The notes under the pieces are model-generated. The model was not told the DNA's origin. It worked only from the letters and a program-made list of their open reading frames with translations, and did no database searches. From positions 248,001 through 312,000 of the forward strand of contig NZ_JALKAJ010000003.1 of assembly GCF_023015615.1 (NCBI RefSeq): 64,000 nucleotides of DNA. Reading direction: 5' to 3'. This document shows positions 18,997 to 28,694 of this stretch, one piece after another (the stretch's first letter is position 1; the number at the start of each line of letters is the position of its first letter). The position numbers and the translations under genes are program-made. The stretch comes from Qipengyuania sp. S6317L1 (lineage in GTDB: Bacteria; Pseudomonadota; Alphaproteobacteria; Sphingomonadales; Sphingomonadaceae).

Positions 18997-19967
18997 GACA
19001 ACTCCGCAAACTTATCGGTTGCGCGTACAAGGCCATCGACCAGGCCCGGCTCGCTCGCGGTGTGGCCTCCATCATCAACGATCCACAATTCCGCCGATGG
19101 CATTGCCTTTTTCAAATCCCAAGCGGAGCGCGGCGGGGTGCAGGCATCATGCCGCCCCTGAACGATGATCGTGGGGATATGGGCGATTCTTTCGATGTTG
19201 CGCAGCAATTGCGCTTCTTCAAGGTAGAAGTCTTCAAGGAAGAAGCGTGCGCAAATGCGGGCAAAGGGCAGGGCGCTTTCAGGTGAGACGAAATCGGTAA
19301 GAAGTTCCGGGTTGGGTAGAACGGTAATCACCGTTCCCTCCCAAGCGGCCCATTGTTTCGCTGCCGCAAGCCGCTCCGCCTCGTCGTCCGAGGTCAGGCG
19401 CTTGTGGTAGGCTGCAACCATATCGCTGCGCTCATCGTGTGGAATAAGACCGGTGAAGCGGTCCCACTGCTCGGGGAAAATCTCGCTTGCGCCGTAGGAA
19501 TAGAGCCATTGTTTCTCCGCTGCCCGTGCAAGAAATACCCCGCGAAGAACCAGCTCGGTTACGCGCTCAGGTTGCTTTTGCGCATAGGCCAGCGCGAGGG
19601 TTGAGCCCCAAGAGCCGCCAAACGCCTGCCACGCCTCATGCCCGCACATTTCGCGCAAGGCCTCGATATCGGCAACGATGCGCCATGTGTCGTTCGCCTC
19701 GATTTCGGCAAAGGGCGTTGATTTGCCACATCCGCGTTGATCGAAGAGCAGCACGTCGTATTTTTCCGGGTCCCATTGGCGGCGGTGGTCGGGCGACATA
19801 CCGCCGCCCGGCCCGCCGTGAAGGAACACTGCAGGTTTCGCGCCAGGCGTTCCGACGCGTTCGTAGTAAAGCGAATGGCTTTCACCCACATCGAGAAAGC
19901 CCGTCTCATAGGGTTCAATCTCGGGATAGAGAGTGCGTTCATAACTGAGCATATTGCTATTGGCCAT
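18993..19967 (-). CDS. pip: Proline iminopeptidase
   Basis: 324 residues from the ATG giving MANSNM; the frame is open to an ATG six codons upstream. Alpha/beta hydrolase of peptidase family S33 that removes N-terminal proline. Visible: HGGPGGG oxyanion-hole motif, FDQRGCGKS, the nucleophile elbow GGSWGS, and the late acid and His ([15 protein letters not shown]). Its place between trpE and trpG is unusual for the pathway. It overlaps trpG by four bases and the glycosidase-like gene by 11. Confidence 0.94.
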   Translation of the reverse strand: MANSNMLSYERTLYPEIEPYETGFLDVGESHSLYYERVGTPGAKPAVFLHGGPGGGMSPDHRRQWDPEKYDVLLFDQRGCGKSTPFAEIEANDTWRIVADIEALREMCGHEAWQAFGGSWGSTLALAYAQKQPERVTELVLRGVFLARAAEKQWLYSYGASEIFPEQWDRFTGLIPHDERSDMVAAYHKRLTSDDEAERLAAAKQWAAWEGTVITVLPNPELLTDFVSPESALPFARICARFFLEDFYLEEAQLLRNIERIAHIPTIIVQGRHDACTPPRSAWDLKKAMPSAELWIVDDGGHTASEPGLVDGLVRATDKFAELS

Positions 19968-20790
19968 CACGTCTCTCCACCACAATTACAGGTCCCACGC
20001 GCCTTTTATCCATGCGCCCGCTTGCCGGATGCCAGAGCGAAGAAATATTGCCATCAAGGAAAAGCGCATTGGGCGTCTTCACCTCGTCTCTGAAGTAACG
20101 CGCGAGTTGACCGAAACTCAAAGGCGCATCGGAAATGACGAAATGCGCTTTGCCTTCTGCATCAACGCCGACGCCATTGCGGATCGCCTTGGAAGGGCCA
20201 TTGTCCTGGATTTCCGGATGGAGTTTGCCATCGATTACAAGCATGGGACCCGACTGTGTCCCGAACTGGGGACGCGTGCCAATGGTCCGCAGAAATGTAT
20301 CGGAGGCAAGGATTTGCCATCTGCCACCGGTCCCAAAGAAGACGCCGTTGGGTTTCAGATAAAAATTGCCTGAGCCATCGCCGCGGTCGAGTTCACCCAA
20401 ACGGTCCTCATCGCGGACGAAATAACCGACGGGCTTCAAGGCGTCATCATACATCCCGCCGTTCATAACAAAAGCGATGCGGCTTTCATCGCGGCCCGCT
20501 GCCCATCCTTCGATGGTGCCGAAGTTTGGCCCGCTCGACGGTGCAAGGCCGGTGTTGATACGGTGCGTTTCAGGGTCAGCGGTGCAATGGGTAAGCGGCA
20601 CGCTTTCGAAAGTCACCGAACGGCAGACCGCATCTTCGTTTTCCTCGGAGGCGAGCGTTTCAACCGGGTCCTGTATCGGGCGCGGCACGGCATCGCCAAT
20701 CTCGGAGCGCACCACCGGCTCGCCCGATGGCTGCTGCTCGCAAGCGGTCAGCGCAAGGGTGGCTGCAAAGATCAGTGATAGATGTTTCAT
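19957..20790 (-). CDS. Phosphodiester glycosidase family lipoprotein
   Basis: 277 residues from the ATG giving MKHLSLIFAA; the signal peptide ends in LTAC, a lipobox, so it is probably a lipoprotein. The body matches the NAGPA/DUF2233 fold: FVMNGGMYDD, LKPNGVFFG, QSGPMLVIDGKLHPEI, and FLDGNISSLW. Known family members cleave sugar-phosphodiester or related glycosidic bonds; the substrate here is unknown. It overlaps the trpE stop by four bases (ATGA), so it is part of the trp transcription unit. Confidence 0.85.
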   Translation of the reverse strand: MKHLSLIFAATLALTACEQQPSGEPVVRSEIGDAVPRPIQDPVETLASEENEDAVCRSVTFESVPLTHCTADPETHRINTGLAPSSGPNFGTIEGWAAGRDESRIAFVMNGGMYDDALKPVGYFVRDEDRLGELDRGDGSGNFYLKPNGVFFGTGGRWQILASDTFLRTIGTRPQFGTQSGPMLVIDGKLHPEIQDNGPSKAIRNGVGVDAEGKAHFVISDAPLSFGQLARYFRDEVKTPNALFLDGNISSLWHPASGRMDKRRVGPVIVVERRDGQ

Positions 20791-22316
20791 TGACCAAATC
20801 CCGGTTCGCTTGCCACGCGCACGGCCTCCTTGGCGGCCGCGATCAAAGCGCCAGCCTTCGCGCGGCATTCAGCAAGTTCGTAGTCGGGCTGGCTATCGGC
20901 AACGATGCCAGCACCAGCTTGGACGTGCATTGTGCCATCTTTTACGACAGCCGTTCGTAAAACGATGCAACTGTCGACCGAGCCATCGGGTGCGAAATAA
21001 CCGACACCGCCAGCGTATGCGCCGCGTGTTTCGGGTTCCAGCTCGGCAATGATTTCACACGCGCGGATTTTGGGCGCGCCCGACACCGTGCCAGCAGGAA
21101 AACCTGCAAAAACGGCGTCCAGTGCGTCCTTGTCATCCGCAAGCTTGCCGATCACATTGCTGACGATGTGCATGACGTGGGAATAGCGTTCGATGGTGAA
21201 GCTGTCGGTGACCTCGACGCTAGCACGAGAGGCAACGCGGCCCACATCATTACGCCCCAGATCAAGCAGCATCAGGTGCTCGGCCAGTTCCTTGGGATCG
21301 GCGAGGAGCGAAACTTCATTGGCGTCGTCCTCCACGCGGTTGCTTCCACGAGGCCGGGTGCCGGCAATAGGCCTAATGGTGACTTCGCCATCGCGAACCC
21401 GCACGAGAATTTCCGGGCTGGACCCGACAATTGCAAAGCCGGGCAGGTCGAGGAAATAAAGGAAGGGCGAGGGGTTTACCCGTCGCAAAGACCGATAAAG
21501 CGCCAGCGGTGGAAGCTCAAACGGGCAGGTGAAACGCTGGGCGAGCACCACTTGGAAAATATCGCCTGCAAGGATGTAGTCCTTTGCGCGCGCGACCATG
21601 CCTTTGTAATCATCGCCCGACATCACCGGCGTTAGTTCAGGCTCGATTGTTTGCGGCGATGTTTGCGGCTCTGGCGGACGGGGCCGGGCAAGAGCGCGCA
21701 GTGTGTCGTCGATCCGCTCGCCCGCTTTTTCGATTTCGGAATGCGGGTTCGCGGCCTTCCAGATTGGCGCCACGCAAAAAAGCTCGTCGGAAAGCCCGTC
21801 GAAGATAAGGATCACCGTCGGCCGCACGAACAGCATATCGGGGAGCGCAAGCTCGCTTTGCGGGGCACGTGGTAACGTTTCGACGAGTCCGATCGTCTCG
21901 TAGCCGAAATAGCCGACCAGACAGGCAAGCGCCGGGGGAAGCCCTTCGGGCACATCAATCCGGCAGCTTTGCGACAGCGCGCGCAATTCCTGCATGGCGT
22001 CGCCTTTGCAGGGGGTAAACGCCTCGCGGTCCTTTTTCCACTGCGTGTTGATCGAAGCTTCCGCGCCGCTTGCGCGGAAAACCAGATCAGGGTCGAGCCC
22101 GAGCAGCGAATAGCGGCCGCGCACCTCGCCACCTTCGACCGATTCCAGCAGAAAGTCGCCGCGTCCCGGTTCGATCAGTCGGCGCGCAGCTCCCACGGGC
22201 GTATCGCAGTCAGCCACGATCTTGCGCCACACGAGCGCAGGCTTTCCGCGCCCGAGCGCATCAGCCGCGCCGGCTGCATTCCCCAACTGCGTATCGGTAG
22301 AGGTGGCCTGTCCCAC
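20787..22316 (-). CDS. trpE: Anthranilate synthase component I
   Basis: 509 residues from a GTG start; the start is uncertain because the AAGGAG ribosome site lies about 14 bases before this GTG, and a CTG lies closer. Makes anthranilate from chorismate. Visible C-terminal chorismate-binding motifs: IRPIAGTRPRG, LMLLDLGRNDVGRV, FPAGTVSGAPKIRA, and GAYAGGVGYF. It begins 18 bases after the PpiD-like gene. Confidence 0.95.
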   Translation of the reverse strand: MGQATSTDTQLGNAAGAADALGRGKPALVWRKIVADCDTPVGAARRLIEPGRGDFLLESVEGGEVRGRYSLLGLDPDLVFRASGAEASINTQWKKDREAFTPCKGDAMQELRALSQSCRIDVPEGLPPALACLVGYFGYETIGLVETLPRAPQSELALPDMLFVRPTVILIFDGLSDELFCVAPIWKAANPHSEIEKAGERIDDTLRALARPRPPEPQTSPQTIEPELTPVMSGDDYKGMVARAKDYILAGDIFQVVLAQRFTCPFELPPLALYRSLRRVNPSPFLYFLDLPGFAIVGSSPEILVRVRDGEVTIRPIAGTRPRGSNRVEDDANEVSLLADPKELAEHLMLLDLGRNDVGRVASRASVEVTDSFTIERYSHVMHIVSNVIGKLADDKDALDAVFAGFPAGTVSGAPKIRACEIIAELEPETRGAYAGGVGYFAPDGSVDSCIVLRTAVVKDGTMHVQAGAGIVADSQPDYELAECRAKAGALIAAAKEAVRVASEPGFGQ

Positions 22317-22334
22317 GAGGTTCAGCGCCGCTCC

Positions 22335-24272
22335 TTAGCTTTCGCCAGCGAGGTTGCGACGAAGCGCTTCGATCGCTTCTTCATTGCGCTCAACGCCAAC
22401 TTCTTCGCGCACGGAACGCGAAAGCTGGCTTGCGTATTCATTCGCGATTGCATTCCCGATCTGCTGGCGTGTTTGTTCGAGCAGCGGATTGTCATCCTCG
22501 ACCTCGCCAACGCTAATCTCGTCGAGATTGACCACGAACCACCCAAGACCGTTCTGATCTTCAAGCACCTTGGTCGAGCCCTGAGCCATAGAGAACAACA
22601 AAACTACCGCAGAGGGCACGCGGCCTTGCGATTGCTGAAGGAGCTCTTCGCGCGTGAGGTCGATATTCTGAATTTGACGCAAATCTACGCCCGCATCGCT
22701 CATGGCATCCCTGATCGATGCGCCGCCCTCAATGGCCTTCTGCACTTTGTCAGCGACCTTGCGCGCTTTTTTGCCCCCTTCGGCCAATCGCCACGCAACT
22801 GCGACTTCCTGCTTGACTTCTGCAAGCGGGGGAGCCGCGCTTTCGGTGATTTCAGATACATCGAACACGACGAATTGCGCGCCCAGCACCACCTCTGCAA
22901 GCTGCGGATTGCCCTCTTCCATCTGGAATGCCGTGTCGACCAGCGGACGAACTGCTTGAGAGACGCTTTGTCCCTGCGTGCCAAACACGGTGCCGTTGGC
23001 AGTGATGTTCGAAGCAGTAATGACTTCGAGCCCGAACTCCTCCGCCACATCGGTAAGGGAGGTGCCGGTGTCCACCTGCTCCTCAATCCGTGAACTGAGG
23101 TCGATCAGCGCGGCGGCAAGCTTCTCGCCGCGTATCTGTTCTGCAATCTGGCTGCGCACTTCGCCGAGGGTGCGTGCTGGGGTGTTCTCAATCTGGTCAA
23201 CCCGCGCGACATACCAGCCAAGAGCGCTTCTGGCGGGGTCAATGACCGTGCCGCGCGGCGTCGAAAAGACCTTCTCGGCGATAGCGAAGCTGGTCGCTGT
23301 GCCGGTCTGCTCCTGGTCGCGAAGTTCGCTTGTGGAAACATTGAAGCCAGCCTCGGCCGCCGCAGCTTCCAGAGAAGTGCCGCTGCGGATGCGTGCTGTC
23401 AGGGCTTTGGCCGCTTCTTCGGTTGGAACAACGAAAGAGCTGAAAGAGCGGCGCTCTTGCGCATCGTATTGTTCTGCATCTTGTTTGAAGCGCGCCGCAA
23501 TTTCTGCATCGCTCGCCTCAAGATTGGCCGTCACCTTGTCTGCCCCAAATGCGGCAAAACGCAATGTGCGGCGCTCGGGCAGGATGAAATCCTCCCGGTT
23601 CGACGAGTAGAATGAACCGAGTACCTCATTGTTGGGCTCTTCTTCGGGAGCATAGGCGAGGGCAGAGATCAGTCCGACCTGACCTTTGCGCCGTTCAAGA
23701 ACCAGCGAGGCGTAATGTTTGGCTGCCGCTTTTGGCAGGGTCGAGGCACCCAGTGCCGGGCGGAGGATTTGTTGTGCAAGAAGGCCGTCGGCAATGTCTT
23801 TGCGCAGGATGGAATCGGTGATCCCCTGACGGCGAAGCGCAGCTTGATAGGTTTCGGAGTCAAACTCGCCGGTCAGATTGCGAAAAGCCGGAATCTGCAG
23901 AATTTCGCTGTTCACCAGATTGTCGCCTGCACGAAGGCCAATATCGCGCGCGAAAAAGCCCAGCGCATAGCGGTCGATCAAAACGTCAATTTCGGAAGCA
24001 TACCCGCCTTGCTCGATGAATTGCGGCATTGTGATTGTCGGGTTCTGTTGGCGCGCGCGATCAAGGGCGCTGTTCACTGCGCCATTGGCTTCATTGGCAG
24101 AAATCGTGTCGCCGCCGACGGCTGCGATCTTATCATCGCCGCTAAGCCCGCCAAATGTCGCCGAGCCCGAAATGTCGCTTGCCGCAAAGGCGAGAGCCAC
24201 GATGATCAGAAACCCGATGAAGATGGGCAGGCCGATCTTCGACTGGAAAAAATTACGGAACAGCGAAATCAT
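22335..24272 (-). CDS. ppiD: PpiD-like periplasmic folding chaperone
   Basis: 645 residues. N-terminal membrane anchor at about 12-32 (IGLPIFIGFLIIVALAFAAS), then a SurA-N-like helical region (about 40-200), a degenerate parvulin domain (about 240-370) and a long C-terminal part. PpiD is tethered to the inner membrane and helps newly exported outer-membrane proteins fold. A common neighbour in this group is tpiA-secG, here divergent. It is the first gene of the trp transcription unit. Confidence 0.9.
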   Translation of the reverse strand: MISLFRNFFQSKIGLPIFIGFLIIVALAFAASDISGSATFGGLSGDDKIAAVGGDTISANEANGAVNSALDRARQQNPTITMPQFIEQGGYASEIDVLIDRYALGFFARDIGLRAGDNLVNSEILQIPAFRNLTGEFDSETYQAALRRQGITDSILRKDIADGLLAQQILRPALGASTLPKAAAKHYASLVLERRKGQVGLISALAYAPEEEPNNEVLGSFYSSNREDFILPERRTLRFAAFGADKVTANLEASDAEIAARFKQDAEQYDAQERRSFSSFVVPTEEAAKALTARIRSGTSLEAAAAEAGFNVSTSELRDQEQTGTATSFAIAEKVFSTPRGTVIDPARSALGWYVARVDQIENTPARTLGEVRSQIAEQIRGEKLAAALIDLSSRIEEQVDTGTSLTDVAEEFGLEVITASNITANGTVFGTQGQSVSQAVRPLVDTAFQMEEGNPQLAEVVLGAQFVVFDVSEITESAAPPLAEVKQEVAVAWRLAEGGKKARKVADKVQKAIEGGASIRDAMSDAGVDLRQIQNIDLTREELLQQSQGRVPSAVVLLFSMAQGSTKVLEDQNGLGWFVVNLDEISVGEVEDDNPLLEQTRQQIGNAIANEYASQLSRSVREEVGVERNEEAIEALRRNLAGES

Positions 24273-24579
24273 CTAAGTCAATTCCCAAAGCGCAAAATTA
24301 CGCCGCGCGGCGCGTGTTTTTTGTGACGCTTGGCCAACAAACGGACCGCGACACGATGTCAATAGCGATGCCTTAAGTGTTCCAAGGGCGGGAAAACTGC
24401 GCTTTCCCCCAGATGGCCTCAAGGTCGGAGCGCTTTATCTCCCCTGCGACCTCGCGGCAACAGGTTGCGCAAGCTTTTGACTAAACTTACATGCTCGTCT
24501 AGCCGACCGCCCACCGCGAGTTTACATCTTGGTGCCAGATTCGCGAGGTCACCCTCGACAAAAATTTTCAGGAAAAGCA
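24273..24579. promoter_or_regulatory. Divergent promoter region, ppiD-like gene and tpiA
   Basis: 307 bases without a gene. For the minus strand a perfect TTGACA (24357-24362) lies 17 bases from TGTTGG (24334-24339), 62 bases before the ppiD-like ATG. For the plus strand TTGACT at 24477-24482 is a possible -35 box for tpiA, but the -10 box is poor. A short palindrome CGCCGCGCGGCG lies near 24301. Nothing else is evident. Confidence 0.45.
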
Positions 24580-25344
24580 ATGTCCCTTCGACCCTACATC
24601 GTTGGCAATTGGAAGATGCACGGCACCCGCGCCATGCTGTCAGAGGCGCGCTCGATCGACCGCGCAGCTCAGCGTCATATGAAAGTCGAGGTGGCGATTG
24701 CGCCGCCATACACCCTTATTCACCCGATCCATCGCGAAGCCGAACAGATCGCCGTGGGCGCGCAGGATTGCCACGAGCAAGATGGCGGGGCGCATACAGG
24801 CGACATCTCGGCCTCCATGATCGCCGACGCGGGCGCGAAATTTGTCATCCTTGGCCACTCGGAACGCCGGCAAAATCACCGCGAAAGCAATGCGCAGATC
24901 AAAGCGAAGGGCGAATCAGCGCTAGCCGCCGGCCTTCGCGTCATCATGTGCTGCGGCGAGAGCGAAGAAACGCGCGAGAAGGGCGATGCGGTCGCCTTCG
25001 TATCGCGCCAGCTCAAGGCGTCGCTTCCCGCCGACATCGAAGATCCAGCGGAACAACTCGCGGTCGCCTATGAGCCAATCTGGGCCATTGGCACCGGTAA
25101 TACGGCGCAAACCAGCGATATCGAAGAAATGCACGCCAGCATCCGCGCGCTCCTCGTCAAGCTTTATGGCGAAGAGGCAGGCCAAGGTGTGCGCATCCTT
25201 TATGGCGGTTCGGTAAAGCCTGAAAATGCTGCCGAAATTTTCGCTGTGCCTAATGTCGGCGGCGCGCTCGTCGGCGGCGCAAGCCTTACCGCTGACAGCT
25301 TCATGAGCATTGCCCTTGCAGCAGCAGAGACCGACGACGCGTAA
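24580..25344 (+). CDS. tpiA: Triose-phosphate isomerase
   Basis: 254 residues from the ATG giving MSLRPYIVGNWKM, the standard start; the frame is open 17 codons further up. Interconverts dihydroxyacetone phosphate and glyceraldehyde 3-phosphate. Lys in GNWKMHG, His in ILGHSERR, the catalytic Glu in YEPIWAIGTG, and the phosphate loop in YGGSVKPEN are all seen. An AGGAAA ribosome site precedes it. Confidence 0.97.
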   Translation: MSLRPYIVGNWKMHGTRAMLSEARSIDRAAQRHMKVEVAIAPPYTLIHPIHREAEQIAVGAQDCHEQDGGAHTGDISASMIADAGAKFVILGHSERRQNHRESNAQIKAKGESALAAGLRVIMCCGESEETREKGDAVAFVSRQLKASLPADIEDPAEQLAVAYEPIWAIGTGNTAQTSDIEEMHASIRALLVKLYGEEAGQGVRILYGGSVKPENAAEIFAVPNVGGALVGGASLTADSFMSIALAAAETDDA

Positions 25345-25429
25345 AGCTTTAGGCGCGTCTAACCTTGTCGTGGGCGGCGCTTGTCCCTAAGTGCGCCCTC
25401 AAGCACGCTAACCAATCGAAGAAACAGAT

Positions 25430-25843
25430 ATGTCGCTTTTCATTATTCTCACTGTCATTCAGGCAATGATTGCTGCCGCACTTGTCGGGGTGGTGCTTAT
25501 GCAACGCTCCGAAGGCGGAGGCCTTGGAATTGGCGGCAATCCTTCGGGTGCACTTGGTGCGCGCGGCGCAGCCGATTTCCTGACCCGTTCGACAAAATGG
25601 CTGGCGATCGTGTTTGTGGTGATGTCGATTGTGCTCGCCGCAATGGCCGTCAGCGAATCGAGCGTCGGCGAAGTTTCATCGACCCTCGACCGCGATGCAG
25701 CCGCTCCGGCGCCTGTCGACCTTCTCGGCGAAGGCACACCAAGTGAGGGCGGTGCGGCATCATCCGAAGATTTGCTTGGCGAAGACAATTCAGCCACAGG
25801 AACCGGTGAAACCGCTCCTGACGATGATCCGCTCAGCGAATAA
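25430..25843 (+). CDS. secG: SecG subunit of the protein translocase
   Basis: 137 residues. Two membrane helices (about 3-22 and 58-78) joined by a Gly-rich loop with LMQRSEGGGLGIGG, the family signature. The C-terminal tail of about 50 residues, rich in Glu, Asp, Ser and Ala, is common in alphaproteobacterial SecG. It follows tpiA by 85 bases and precedes pyrG, a conserved order in this class. Confidence 0.95.
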   Translation: MSLFIILTVIQAMIAAALVGVVLMQRSEGGGLGIGGNPSGALGARGAADFLTRSTKWLAIVFVVMSIVLAAMAVSESSVGEVSSTLDRDAAAPAPVDLLGEGTPSEGGAASSEDLLGEDNSATGTGETAPDDDPLSE

Positions 25844-25951
25844 ATCGCGCAGCTAACCTATTTCCCAAAAGTCACACTTGTGGATTGGCGGAGTTTTCTC
25901 GCGCCAATTCGCTTGCCAAGAATCGCACTCAACGCTTAAGGCTCAACTCCC

Positions 25952-27589
25952 ATGGCGCGGTACATTTTTATCACCGGCGGCGTGGTCTCCTCGCTCGGCA
26001 AAGGTCTCATGGCGGCAAGTCTTGCTGCCCTCCTTCAGTCGCGCGGGTATAAGGTCCGCATCCGCAAGTTCGATCCCTATCTGAACGTCGATCCGGGCAC
26101 GATGAGCCCGTATCAGCACGGCGAGGTCTATGTGACCGACGACGGCGCTGAAACCGACCTCGATCTGGGCCATTACGAACGCTTCACGGGCGTCTCTGCG
26201 CGTCAGAGCGACAACATCACATCTGGCCGCGTTTACCGCGACATCATCGCGAAAGAACGCCGCGGTGATTATCTTGGCGCGACCGTGCAGGTTGTTCCGC
26301 ATGTGACCGACGCCATCAAAGAATTTGCGCTCGCCGATCAGGACGATCACGATTTCATCCTGTGCGAGATCGGCGGGACGGTGGGCGACATCGAGTCGCT
26401 GCCTTTCATGGAAGCGATCCGCCAGATCCGGAACGAGCTTGAGCCGTTTCAGACCTTAAGCGTTCACGTGACGCTTGTGCCCTATATTGCCGCTGCCGGT
26501 GAGCTGAAAACGAAGCCGACGCAGCACTCGGTCCGCGAACTCGCATCGCTCGGGATCAAGCCAGATGTGCTTTTGTGCCGTGCAGAGCACCCGATCCCCG
26601 ATGGTGAGCGTCAGAAAATCGCGAATTTCTGTAATGTGCGCAAGGAAGCGGTGATCCCCGCTCTGGATGCGCCTTCGATTTATTCAGTTCCGCTGCAATA
26701 TCACGAAGAAGGGCTCGATGCAGAAGTCCTGCGGGGCTTTGGCATCACCGATGCACCTGCGCCCGATTTGTCCGCCTGGAACGACGTTACCGACCGCTAC
26801 TTCAACCCGGAAGGCGAAGTCACCATCGGCGTGGTTGGCAAATACGTCGGCCTTCCAGACGCTTACAAGAGCCTCAATGAAGCGCTTGTCCACGGCGGGC
26901 TGGCGAACCGTGTGAAGGTCAACATCAAGTGGATCGATGCCGAAATCTTCGAAGGCGAAGATGACGGCGATATCGTCTCTGCGCTTGAACCGATGCACGG
27001 TATCCTCGTGCCCGGCGGCTTTGGTGAACGCGGCAGCGAGGGCAAGATCGCATCTGTCCGCTTTGCAAGAGAGCGCAAGGTCCCCTTCTTCGGCATCTGC
27101 CTCGGGATGCAGATGGCCTGTATCGAGGGCGCGCGTTCGGTGGGCATTGCGGACGCCTCTTCAACCGAATTTGGCGAAACCAAAGAGCCAGTCGTGGGCA
27201 TCATCACCGAATGGATGACCGAAGAAGGGCTGCAAAGCCGCGAAGAGGGCGGGGACCTTGGCGGGACCATGCGCCTTGGCGCTTACGAAGCAAAGCTTGG
27301 CGCGAACAGCCACACTTCGCGGATTTATGGCGGGGCCGAGACGATCTCAGAGCGCCACCGCCACCGTTATGAGGTGAACAGCGGCTATATCGAGCCTCTC
27401 GAAGAAGGCGGTCTGGTGTTTTCAGGGATGTCGCCTGATGGGCTTTTGCCGGAAATAGTTGAACGGCCCGATCACCCTTGGTTCGTCGGCGTCCAATTCC
27501 ATCCCGAGCTTAAATCAAAGCCGTTTGACCCACACCCGTTGTTTGCAGGCTTTATCGCGGCAGCGCTTGAGCAATCGCGGCTCGTTTAA
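25952..27589 (+). CDS. pyrG: CTP synthase
   Basis: 545 residues, full length. Makes CTP from UTP, ATP and glutamine. The synthase half opens with [15 protein letters not shown] (nucleotide-binding). The glutaminase half has PGGFGERG, the Cys nucleophile in [11 protein letters not shown], and the His/Glu pair in [11 protein letters not shown]. Start ATG at 25952. Confidence 0.98.
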   Translation: MARYIFITGGVVSSLGKGLMAASLAALLQSRGYKVRIRKFDPYLNVDPGTMSPYQHGEVYVTDDGAETDLDLGHYERFTGVSARQSDNITSGRVYRDIIAKERRGDYLGATVQVVPHVTDAIKEFALADQDDHDFILCEIGGTVGDIESLPFMEAIRQIRNELEPFQTLSVHVTLVPYIAAAGELKTKPTQHSVRELASLGIKPDVLLCRAEHPIPDGERQKIANFCNVRKEAVIPALDAPSIYSVPLQYHEEGLDAEVLRGFGITDAPAPDLSAWNDVTDRYFNPEGEVTIGVVGKYVGLPDAYKSLNEALVHGGLANRVKVNIKWIDAEIFEGEDDGDIVSALEPMHGILVPGGFGERGSEGKIASVRFARERKVPFFGICLGMQMACIEGARSVGIADASSTEFGETKEPVVGIITEWMTEEGLQSREEGGDLGGTMRLGAYEAKLGANSHTSRIYGGAETISERHRHRYEVNSGYIEPLEEGGLVFSGMSPDGLLPEIVERPDHPWFVGVQFHPELKSKPFDPHPLFAGFIAAALEQSRLV

Positions 27590-27778
27590 CGCGCGCGAAA
27601 TACAGCGTTTGATCGCAAGTTTCACCCGCTTGGGGTGAGGGTTGCTGTCATTACCATGACAGTGCAGGGTGAATTTTCTTCATACCCGTCAAATACTTGT
27701 CGCATTTTTACAAGTGCAGCAGTTTGGCCTTGCGCGAGTGCTGATTTGCGCTTTACGCAAATACCAAGAGCTCGAATG

Positions 27779-27800
27779 TACCCCCTTATTTCTAGGGGTA
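27779..27800. promoter_or_regulatory. Inverted repeat TACCCC-N10-GGGGTA
   Basis: Six-base arms with a 10-base AT-rich centre, typical size for a dimeric helix-turn-helix regulator site. It lies in the pyrG-hsp20 gap with no gene close downstream on either strand, so its target is unclear. Confidence 0.35.
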
Positions 27801-27969
27801 ATTAACGCGGCGTGCACAGATATTGTGCCATGTTCAAGCTGCCGAGATGTTGAGCGGTGCGAACAGATCAAGAAATTGCCTTACGCAACGCTACCAAGAG
27901 CTCAGACCAGAGTTGGCCGTCTACTGCGACCCGGTCGGTCGATTTTGGTTTGGGGCGACATATGTCGCA

Positions 27970-27996
27970 GGGGGCGACTCTTTATGAGCCGCCCCC
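27970..27996. terminator. GC-rich hairpin downstream of hsp20
   Basis: GGGGGCG-x-CTC, loop TTTAT, GAG-x-CGCCCCC, 10 paired bases with one mismatch. There is a short T-rich tail only on the plus strand (GTTCTTT). It may stop the hsp20 transcript or an unidentified plus-strand RNA from the gap. Confidence 0.5.
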
Positions 27997-28080
27997 GTTC
28001 TTTATCGCAAGATAACGACTTGGGATTGTTGATAGTTTCCGGTCACCCTCGGGTTGGATAACCGCAATGAGCGACACCGG

Positions 28081-28572
28081 TTAGGCAGCGTTCGCTTCAC
28101 CTTCTTCGCTTGACGGTGCGTCTTCGCTCGGCACCGCGCTCAAAGTGGGTGTCGCGTTCACAGCGATTTTCTTAGGCTTCATGGCCTCCGGAATTTCACG
28201 CACGAGGTCGATCACAAGGAGACCATCGGCGAGCGCTGCGTTTTCAACGCGCACGTAATCGGCAAGTTCGAAACGGCGTTCAAAGCCGCGATTCGCAATG
28301 CCAACGTGCAGCATTTCGGCGCCTTCGTCGGCGTCTTCGCGTTTGCGACCCTGAACGGTCAGCAAATTGGCCTGCGCAGTAATTTCGATGTCCTGCGTAC
28401 GGAATCCAGCGACCGCAAGTGTGATGCGATAGCTGTCTTCGCTTTGCCGAGCGATATTGAATGGCGGATAATTGTCCCCGGAGCTCGCGCGCGCCTGGTT
28501 TTCGAGCATGTCAAACAGGCGGTCAAAGCCGACGGTGCTGCGACGATAGGGGGTAAAATCAAGACGTGACAT
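28081..28572 (-). CDS. hsp20: Small heat-shock protein, Hsp20/IbpA type
   Basis: 163 residues. ATP-independent holdase. N-terminal MSRLDFTPYRRSTVGFDRLFDML is the IbpA-type start. The alpha-crystallin domain runs about 38-130, with PPFNIARQSEDSYRITLAVAGF and GRKRE. The C-terminal I-x-I is not seen in its usual form, though an AVNATPTL stretch follows the domain. The Ser/Glu-rich tail is about 20 residues. A heat-regulated leader with ROSE features precedes it. Confidence 0.94.
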   Translation of the reverse strand: MSRLDFTPYRRSTVGFDRLFDMLENQARASSGDNYPPFNIARQSEDSYRITLAVAGFRTQDIEITAQANLLTVQGRKREDADEGAEMLHVGIANRGFERRFELADYVRVENAALADGLLVIDLVREIPEAMKPKKIAVNATPTLSAVPSEDAPSSEEGEANAA

Positions 28573-28660
28573 AAATGCAAATCCTCTTCTTTGAGCAATT
28601 TGGTTTCAATTCGCAGACCTGCGACGTGCAGCGCCTGCTTGGGATTGTCGCCGATGCCAT
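28573..28660 (-). promoter_or_regulatory. ROSE-type RNA thermometer in hsp20 leader
   Basis: On the minus strand the last hairpin before the ATG (28578-28602) pairs CAAAUUGCUC with GAGGAUUUG, which buries the GAGGA ribosome site nine bases from the AUG. The pairing leaves one unpaired G in UUGCU, the same feature (bulged G opposite the Shine-Dalgarno) that defines ROSE elements of alphaproteobacterial small heat-shock genes. A second GC-rich hairpin (around 28610-28640) lies upstream. Heat would melt the hairpin and allow translation. Confidence 0.75.
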
Positions 28661-28694
28661 TTCCCAAGACTGGCGAAATGCGGCGACACGCATT

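Larger units (their letters stand above)
27590..28080. other. 490-base gap with several palindromes and a direct repeat
   Basis: No convincing gene. Seen from left to right: hairpin CACCC/GGGTG (27623-27637); perfect hairpin CTGTCAT-TACC-ATGACAG (27645-27662); perfect hairpin ATTTGCG-N5-CGCAAAT (27744-27762); inverted repeat TACCCC-N10-GGGGTA (27779-27800); the 12-mer TACCAAGAGCTC twice (27762-27773 and 27892-27903), each preceded by TTACGCAA; palindrome GCGACATATGTCGC (27955-27968); GC-rich hairpin (27970-27996). The first two hairpins may end pyrG transcription; the last may end hsp20. The middle could be a non-coding RNA or operator array. Confidence 0.5.

Noticed and set aside
21969-23093. 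374-codon open frame across trpE and the PpiD-like gene
   Set aside because: Runs over two well-supported genes on the other strand; composition is that of a shadow frame.
27669-28061. 130-codon frame in the pyrG-hsp20 gap
   Set aside because: Starts at a GTG without a ribosome site, runs through several palindromes and the GC-rich hairpin, and its product has no domain-like pattern.
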